Source: Oscillospiraceae bacterium (lineage in GTDB: Bacteria > Bacillota > Clostridia > Oscillospirales > Ruminococcaceae). From it: DNA of 18,354 bases. The position numbers and the translations under genes were made by a program. The stretch covers positions 1-18,354 of the forward strand of contig CAAEOA010000266.1 of the NCBI GenBank assembly GCA_900757485.1, written 5' to 3'. The notes under the pieces are model-generated. The model saw nothing but the letters and a program-made list of their open reading frames with translations. It was not told the origin of the DNA and did not search any database. Shown piece after piece: positions 13,704-18,354 of the stretch. Each line of letters opens with the position of its first letter. The stretch's first letter is position 1.

Positions 13704-13733
13704 AGTATAACATTTTGTTCTGCAAAGAGTCAA
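13704..13733 (-). promoter_or_regulatory. Promoter of the antiporter gene
   Basis: On the minus strand TTGACT (13733-13728), an 18-bp spacer and TATACT (13709-13704) would give a leader of about 118 nt. The leader holds AAAGGAG followed by ATGTAA (13634-13629), a start codon directly followed by a stop. An eight-codon frame MKKGFYSQ (ATG 13628-13626) lies just after. No riboswitch is recognised. Confidence 0.65.
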
Positions 13734-13741
13734 GGAAAGAT

Positions 13742-13817
13742 AGCGTGGAAAATATGATTTTTCCACGCTCCATTTGTTCCGGTATTGCACAATACCGGAA
13801 CAAATTCAAAAAGGAAA
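13742..13817 (+). repeat. Double-hairpin intergenic repeat, copy 2
   Basis: Hairpin one is AGCGTGGAAAA (13742-13752) with TTTTCCACGCT (13759-13769). Its end overlaps CTCCATTTGTTCC (13768-13780), identical to copy 1. Hairpin two is a perfect 16-bp stem, ATTTGTTCCGGTATTG (13772-13787) with its complement (13790-13805) around CA. The element ends TTCAAAAAGGAAA. Relative to copy 1 at 4477-4560, the first stem differs at two base pairs and both are changed on both strands. Confidence 0.65.
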
Positions 13818-13838
13818 GAACCTTTAAGGGTTTGTTTC

Positions 13839-13867
13839 TTGTGTTTTGCGGCGGGACATGGTATGAT
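13839..13867 (+). promoter_or_regulatory. Possible promoter of the frameshifted gene
   Basis: TTGTGT (13839-13844), a 17-bp spacer and TATGAT (13862-13867). Transcription would start near 13874, about 177 nt before the likely start codon. A 17-codon frame (ATG 13863 to TAA, MIKKVFDALISEDSVLR) overlaps the -10 box and is doubtful. Confidence 0.4.
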
Positions 13868-13975
13868 AAAAAAAGTATTTGATGCATTGATTTCGGAAGA
13901 CAGCGTGTTGCGATAATGAAAAGCGAGATATCCCCCGCCTCTATAGACGACGGGTTCCACTCACTTTTTTCGATG

Positions 13976-14033
13976 GTGGTACAATTCACCACCAAAACGT
14001 TAAATGACGGGGATCTGCCCCTTATTGAATACA
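13976..14033. repeat. Hairpin-rich intergenic repeat family 2, copy 2
   Basis: GTGGTACAATTCACCACC, then a CGTTAAATGACGGGGATCTG block, CCCC and TTATTGAATACA, aligned end to end with 11907-11963. A 7-bp stem pairs TGGTGGT (13974-13980) with ACCACCA (13988-13994), followed by GGGG-ATCTG-CCCC. It ends 17 bp before the ATG of the next gene and could form its leader. Confidence 0.5.
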
Positions 14034-14050
14034 TAGGAAAAGGGTTGTTA

Positions 14051-15279
14051 ATGATGTCAGAAAAAAATATCACAGCGAAAATCGGCTATCTATTTTTCTG
14101 CCCGGTTGTTTCCGGTGCCCCCGGTATGCAGCAAGACGGCAAAAAGAGAACGGCTCCGGATGTGCAGTCTGTTATTGACAATTTTTCACGCTCCATGGCA
14201 GTGATCAGTGACTCCGACGCGGGCGAAAACAAAATCATGGGAGATATTAAGATCGGAGTGAATTCTCTTTATGGAGGAAACATGAAATTCCCTTGCCGCA
14301 GATATCTTTTTCCGGATATGCAATTTTCTCTTCCCGGTGTCGAACTTACCGATTGCCATGTGCTTCTTACTTTGTTTGAGGAAGCCAATACCTGCGAGGT
14401 GGCAATCGAATGCACGGTTCAAACCGATTCTATTGAAAATCTTATTTTTATGCGTCAGATTTTTCTCGGCAGTCAGCCGTTTGATCGGGACGGGAAGAGT
14501 ATTTCACAGACAGCAGACTTTTTTCTGCGCCCGTTTGGCGGGTCGGCAGCCGTTGCGCAGACCGCTTATCTTGTTGAAGTAAATGATTATTTCGGCAGTG
14601 AGTTTCCGGAGGAGGTTCTGTCCCGGCATGCCAACGATCTTTATGGCATTATGACGGGGGACGAAGGATATGCGTTTGTTGCACCGGAGCTTTCGGAGCA
14701 ACGGCTCAGAAATCGTTGGTCAACCCGAAATTTTGTAAGCGTGATTGTATTTCATAATAATTTTCTGCTGTTAATTTCATCAAGACTCCGAATATGGAAC
14801 GTTATCGTGCGCATCAGAGCGACTTCGGCGCCAAATATTACGGCGCGCCCAATCCTTATTTTTCCATGGATTCGGTAACATCCGGCGTGAATCACGGGAT
14901 TTATTTTTCCTGCGAAACCGGAATGGTTGCAAAAACGATTTCAGCGAATGTGCTTGATCGGCAGTCGCAAAAGATACATACCCGCCCGAGCCGCGTCAGT
15001 ACCGAGATACGCAACACCAAGGAACTGCGTCGTGATTTAATTCTGACGCTGAATCGGTTGGAGGATATCGGTATGGCGGAACTTGGCGAGCTTGACCGTA
15101 TTATTATGGACGGGCTTGACATCAATCCGTTGGTTGAAAAGATAAAATACTTGCTCGAACTGCTGGAATCAGAACTGGACTTGCTGTATCAGACCAGCAC
15201 TAATACGCTGGTAAATATTTTGACGGTGTGCGGATTGCTTCTTGCGGCGGCTCAGATTATTATCGCTTTCTGGGCATAA
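14051..15279 (+). pseudogene. Unrecognised protein with C-terminal membrane anchor, broken by one frameshift
   Basis: The first part runs from ATG 14051 (AGGAAAAGGG at 14035-14044 as ribosome site) in one frame. The second part continues in another frame that is open from 14761 to the stop 15277-15279. Both parts have coherent composition, and the switch falls within 14761-14790, near TTAATTTCATC. One missing base would give a single protein of 409 residues. The first half is mixed alpha/beta (IGYLFFCPVVSGAPG; FRQ-like segments none) with many acidic residues. The second half has a helical region (LRRDLILTLNRLEDIGMAEL, then KIKYLLELLESELDLLYQTS) ending in one membrane helix (TLVNILTVCGLLLAAAQIII). 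That tail recalls CorA-like coiled-coil-plus-helix proteins, but no GMN motif is present. I do not recognise the family. It may be a recent pseudogene or a sequencing error. Confidence 0.65.
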
Positions 15280-15364
15280 AAACGGATCCGGAGAATACCG
15301 AAAGAATGAACCGAACGAACGGCTTTTCAAATCGTACATAGACGGAGAAAGGAAGAGGGATAGA

Positions 15365-16033
15365 GTGTACCGGTTGCTTCTTGTAGAGGACGACAAAACC
15401 ATTGTGACCAATCTGACTGCATTTTTGCAGGCGGAAGGATTTGCGGTCAGGAGCGCACCGGGCCAGGCGGGCGCATTGGCGGCATTAGAACAGGAAAGCT
15501 GTGATTTGATTTTGCTTGATATTTCACTGTCCGACGGCAACGGATTTGCGGTGTGCTCGGCGGTAAAAGCAGAATACGATATCCCGGTTATTTTTCTGAC
15601 CGCCTCGGGAGATGAATACAGCACGGTTACCGGTTTTGATATCGGCGCCGATGATTATATTCCAAAGCCGTTTCGTCCCCGCGAATTGGTATCGCGGATT
15701 AAAAATGTCCTGCGCCGTACCGGAAAAAGCGGCGGCACCATCCGCCTTGGAGATATCACGGTGGATACGGTGAAAGGCACGGCGGTAAAAAACGGAGTTG
15801 ATTTATACCTTTCCGCGCTGGAATACCGGTTGCTGCTTGTTTTTATCAATAATCGCGGCGCGGTTTTGTCCAGAAACAAGCTGTTGGAAGAAATCTGGGA
15901 CGCCGCAGGGGAGTTTGTGAACGATAATACCCTTACGGTATATATTAAGCGGCTGCGCGATAAAATAGAAGCGGATCCGCAAAATCCGCAGATTATTAAA
16001 ACGGTACGTGGTATCGGATATCGGGTGGATTAG
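15365..16033 (+). CDS. OmpR/PhoB family response regulator
   Basis: 222 residues. The start is GTG 15365 (reading MYRLLLVEDD), with GAGGG at 15355-15359 upstream. The frame stays open further 5' but the family begins at LLLVEDD. The receiver domain has the acidic pocket E8/D9/D10, phospho-acceptor D52 in LILLDISLSDG, T79 and K101 (PKPF). The winged-helix output domain follows from about 125 and ends with KTVRGIGYRVD. The kinase gene starts 12 bp later. The likely target is the ABC operon at 17182, through the GTCAC repeats. The gap 15280-15364 shows no clear promoter, so it may be co-transcribed with the broken gene upstream. Confidence 0.93.
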   Translation: MYRLLLVEDDKTIVTNLTAFLQAEGFAVRSAPGQAGALAALEQESCDLILLDISLSDGNGFAVCSAVKAEYDIPVIFLTASGDEYSTVTGFDIGADDYIPKPFRPRELVSRIKNVLRRTGKSGGTIRLGDITVDTVKGTAVKNGVDLYLSALEYRLLLVFINNRGAVLSRNKLLEEIWDAAGEFVNDNTLTVYIKRLRDKIEADPQNPQIIKTVRGIGYRVD

Positions 16034-16045
16034 GAGGAAGCCGGA

Positions 16046-17038
16046 ATGGGATTTTTCAGGAATGCGGAAATGAGAAGAACAATGCTGCTGTTTTTGTTGA
16101 TCACAGCGGCGGCTGTTGCGGCGGCTGCGATATGGGATATCCGGTTTGGTGTTTTTACACTGGCGCTTTGTCTGCTGTTGGGGGCAGTACTGGTCCTTTC
16201 TGCGTTTTTTCGGTATCGTAAGATTGCCGAGTTGTCCCAGGACATTGATAAAATTTTGCATGGAAAGCAGATGCTCTCCCTTGACCGATACGCCGAGGGG
16301 GAGCTTGCCGTTTTGCAAAGTGAAATCTACAAAATGACGGCGCGTCTGCGGGAGCAGCAGGAAAAGCTTGCCGGAGATAAGCGGTTCCTTGCCGATTCCA
16401 TCGCGGATATTTCACACCAGATTCGCACGCCGCTGACCTCGATTAATTTGGTGCTTTCGCTTTTGTCCGAGCCGGAAATTCAGGAGGAACGGCGGAAGGC
16501 TCTTTTGCAGGAATTATATGAACTGATTTCGCGGATTGATTGGCTGATTTCGGCATTGCTGAAAATATCCAAGCTGGATGCCGGAACCGTTGAGTTTAAA
16601 AAGGAACAGATTCCTTTGGAGCAGCTTGTCCGCAATGCCTGTGAGCCGTTGCTTGTGCCGATCGAACTGCGGGGACAACGCTTGCAGATTGATGCTGCCG
16701 GTACTTTTTCGGGAGATATTTCCTGGACTGCGGAGGCATTGACGAACATTGTGAAAAACTGCATGGAGCATACGCCGGCTGACGGAACAATCACCGTTAC
16801 TGCCGAAGAGAATACATTATATAGTCAGATCACGGTGCGGGATAACGGAGCGGGCATTGCCAAAGAGGATCTGCCCCGCATCTTTGAGCGTTTTTATAAA
16901 GGGAAAAACTCGGATGAAAAAAGCGTAGGTATCGGGCTTGCGCTGGCACGCATGATTGTGACGATGCAGGGAGGTACCGTTAAAGCGGAGAACCGAAAGC
17001 CCCGCGGAGCGCAATTTACCCTCCGTTTTTATCATTGA
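16046..17038 (+). CDS. Sensor histidine kinase with a very short external loop
   Basis: 330 residues; GGAGGA just after the regulator stop precedes ATG 16046. Two membrane helices (about 12-30 and 34-55) are joined by only a few residues, so there is no external sensing domain. A helical linker leads to the phospho-acceptor H124 in ADISHQIRTPLTSI. The ATPase part has the N box (LTNIVKNCMEH, N234/N238), DNGAGI (266-271) and GIGLALA (295-301). Such intramembrane-sensing kinases commonly respond to cell-envelope antibiotics, often together with an ABC transporter, which is the arrangement here. Partner: the regulator at 15365. Confidence 0.93.
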   Translation: MGFFRNAEMRRTMLLFLLITAAAVAAAAIWDIRFGVFTLALCLLLGAVLVLSAFFRYRKIAELSQDIDKILHGKQMLSLDRYAEGELAVLQSEIYKMTARLREQQEKLAGDKRFLADSIADISHQIRTPLTSINLVLSLLSEPEIQEERRKALLQELYELISRIDWLISALLKISKLDAGTVEFKKEQIPLEQLVRNACEPLLVPIELRGQRLQIDAAGTFSGDISWTAEALTNIVKNCMEHTPADGTITVTAEENTLYSQITVRDNGAGIAKEDLPRIFERFYKGKNSDEKSVGIGLALARMIVTMQGGTVKAENRKPRGAQFTLRFYH

Positions 17039-17090
17039 GATCGTTTTGCCGGAAAAGAAAGAGCGCTGCAAACGGAATCAGCCTGCCCGA

Positions 17091-17146
17091 AAGTGACGGA
17101 TTTGTCACTTTTGAGTCACCGCTCAGTCACCTTGAAATGATACAAT
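17091..17146 (+). promoter_or_regulatory. Response-regulator operator and promoter of the ABC operon
   Basis: GTCAC occurs at 17104-17108, 17115-17119 and 17126-17130, exactly 11 bp apart, one helical turn, as for OmpR/PhoB-type binding sites. An inverted AAGTGAC (17091-17097) forms a 7-bp dyad with the first repeat. TACAAT (17141-17146) is the -10 and no good -35 exists, so activation by the adjacent regulator is likely. AAAGGA (17165-17170) precedes the ATG at 17182. Confidence 0.75.
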
Positions 17147-17181
17147 AATGCCGTAACCGGAACGAAAGGAATAAAATTGTC

Positions 17182-17865
17182 ATGGAAATATTACGAGTGG
17201 AAAACCTTACGAAAGTTTACGGCACCGGAGAAAATGAGGTGCGGGCGTTGGACAGCGTTTCTTTCTCTGTCCGAAAAGGAGAATTTGTCGCGATTATCGG
17301 ACCGTCCGGATCGGGCAAATCCACCTTGCTGCATATTCTCGGCGGAGTGGATAAGCCCACCGGCGGAAAAGTTTTTATGAACGGGCAGGACGTTTACGCC
17401 CAAAATGATGAGCAGCTTGCGATTTTTCGCCGGCGGCAGGTGGGGCTGATTTATCAGTTTTACAATCTGCTTCCGGTGCTGAACGTCACCGAAAACATCA
17501 CTCTGCCGGTGTTGATGGACGGCAGAAAGGTGAACGAGGAACGGCTGGAAGAGCTGATGAGCATCCTGAAGCTGAAAGGACGGGAGAATCATCTGCCGAA
17601 TCAGCTTTCGGGCGGACAACAGCAGCGGGTTTCCATCGGACGCGCGCTGATGAATGCGCCTGCGGTGGTGCTGGCAGATGAGCCGACCGGAAATTTGGAC
17701 AGCAAAAATTCCAGAGAGATTGTGGAACTGCTGAAAGTGTCGAATCAAAAATACGAACAAACGTTGATTATCATTACCCATGATGAAAATATCGCTCTGC
17801 AGGCGGATCGGATCCTTGCCATTGAGGACGGAAAAATCACCCGCGACGAGGTGATTCGCAGATGA
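17182..17865 (+). CDS. ABC transporter ATP-binding protein, MacB/LolD/SalX type
   Basis: 227 residues. Walker A GPSGSGKST (40-48), Q-loop Q92 in LIYQFYNLLP, signature LSGGQQQR (142-149), Walker B VVLADEPTGNLD (162-173) and switch His 200. The phrase FYNLLPVLNVTEN is typical of ATPases paired with FtsX/MacB-type permeases, which use mechanical force rather than classical transport. Its stop overlaps the permease ATG (ATGA at 17862-17865). The upstream two-component system and repeats suggest induction by an envelope stress such as an antimicrobial peptide. Confidence 0.95.
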   Translation: MEILRVENLTKVYGTGENEVRALDSVSFSVRKGEFVAIIGPSGSGKSTLLHILGGVDKPTGGKVFMNGQDVYAQNDEQLAIFRRRQVGLIYQFYNLLPVLNVTENITLPVLMDGRKVNEERLEELMSILKLKGRENHLPNQLSGGQQQRVSIGRALMNAPAVVLADEPTGNLDSKNSREIVELLKVSNQKYEQTLIIITHDENIALQADRILAIEDGKITRDEVIRR

Positions 17866-18354
17866 ATATTTTCAACAAGGTTACCCTGAAAAGTCTGCAA
17901 AAGAGCAAAGTCAGGACAAGTGTGACCATTATCGGCATCGCGCTGTCTGCGGCGATGATCTGCGCAGTTACAACCTCGGTTGCCAGTTTCCAAAACTTCC
18001 TGCTTCAGAACTATATTTATTCTGACGGCAGTTGGCACGGCAGCACGGTTGCGGACAGCGGAACATTAAAAAAAATCAGTGATTCGGAGCGGGTTTCGGC
18101 GGCGGTATCGGGGCAATACCTGGGATATGCCAAGGCGGAGGGATGCGAAAATCCCGACAAACCCTATCTTTATTTGGTGGGAGCAAGCGACGGCTTTTCC
18201 GAGATGATGCCGGTACATATTACCGGCGGAAGATATCCCCAAAACCAGAGCGAAATTCTTTTGCCGAATCATTTAAAATCAAACGGCGGCGTGTCTTATT
18301 CGCTGGGACAGCAAATCAATCTTGCGGTCGGTGATCGAATATCCGGCGACGAGA
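17862..18354 (+). CDS. FtsX/MacB-type ABC transporter permease, N-terminal part
   Basis: The frame is open from ATG 17862 to the window end (about 164 residues) and is cut there. It starts with MNIFNKVTLKSLQKSK, then a membrane helix (about 20-40, SVTIIGIALSAAMICAVTTS). An extracytoplasmic region follows: NYIYSDGSWHGS, PYLYLVGASDGF, ITGGRYPQNQSEILLPN and SLGQQINLAVGD. The GRxPxxxxEILLP pattern is that of MacB periplasmic-core-like domains. An external domain directly after helix 1 is unlike BceB, where it lies between helices 7 and 8. So this is a MacB/SalY-like rather than a strict Bce transporter. Confidence 0.9.
   Translation, partial: MNIFNKVTLKSLQKSKVRTSVTIIGIALSAAMICAVTTSVASFQNFLLQNYIYSDGSWHGSTVADSGTLKKISDSERVSAAVSGQYLGYAKAEGCENPDKPYLYLVGASDGFSEMMPVHITGGRYPQNQSEILLPNHLKSNGGVSYSLGQQINLAVGDRISGDE

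Noticed and set aside
13916..14050. Longer N-terminus for the frameshifted protein from ATG 13916
   Set aside because: No ribosome site at 13916, the segment contains a dispersed repeat, and a proper ribosome site precedes ATG 14051.
13696..14073. Minus-strand frame of 125 codons upstream of the antiporter
   Set aside because: It covers both repeat families and the antiporter promoter, with no ribosome site or family match.
14761..14790. Programmed ribosomal frameshift
   Set aside because: No X-XXY-YYZ slippery heptamer in the right frame and no obvious downstream pseudoknot. A one-base deletion explains the data.
1..18354. CRISPR array, tRNA or rRNA genes
   Set aside because: No regularly spaced 25-40 bp repeats with unique spacers, no tRNA-like T-loop/acceptor combinations and no rRNA sequence were seen.

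Overview
The window looks like a chromosomal segment of a gut-type anaerobic Firmicute (class Clostridia, probably near Oscillospiraceae/Ruminococcaceae). This rests on gene content and style: AAAGGA/GGAGG ribosome binding sites, an OmpR-type two-component system next to an ABC transporter, an anaerobe-type redox operon, and a TnpV-like transposon protein at the left edge. The assignment is inference; there is no rRNA or other phylogenetic marker here.

Left part (1-3995), accessory in character. The 3' end of a tnpV-like gene is followed by a TetR regulator, an ABC ATPase and an ABC-2 permease in tight order. Next comes a MerR regulator with two membrane segments and a zinc ribbon, overlapping a CPBP/CAAX-type intramembrane protease. 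The MerR promoter has the 19-bp spacer typical of MerR-controlled promoters, with a perfect palindrome inside it.

3996-5011 has no convincing protein gene but much structure. A consensus promoter reads into about 290 nt with several exact stems (candidate structured RNA). A second promoter-terminator unit of about 100 nt follows (candidate sRNA), then a double-hairpin repeat that recurs at 13742-13817 with compensatory stem changes.

5012-8562 is a redox and sulfur module. A cysteine-rich Crp/Fnr regulator is followed by a promoter with a CRP-like palindrome near -41. That promoter drives a miniature ferredoxin-thioredoxin-reductase catalytic protein, thioredoxin, a single-domain rhodanese, and a CoA-disulfide/persulfide reductase fused to a second rhodanese. 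Together they could carry electrons from ferredoxin or NAD(P)H to disulfides and sulfane sulfur.

8591-11881 holds a glycosyltransferase-2/GtrA fusion and a large polytopic membrane protein (possible GT-C enzyme), after a long structured leader and before a strong hairpin shared with the convergent antiporter. 11975-13579 (minus strand) is an NhaP2/CvrA-type cation/proton antiporter. Flanking intergenic DNA holds a second repeat family (11907-11963 and 13976-14033). 14051-15279 is an unrecognised membrane-anchored protein broken by one frameshift.

15365-18354 is a response regulator, a short-loop histidine kinase, an ABC ATPase and the start of its FtsX/MacB-type permease (cut by the window end). 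Three GTCAC direct repeats exactly 11 bp apart lie in front of the ABC operon and are the likely operator.
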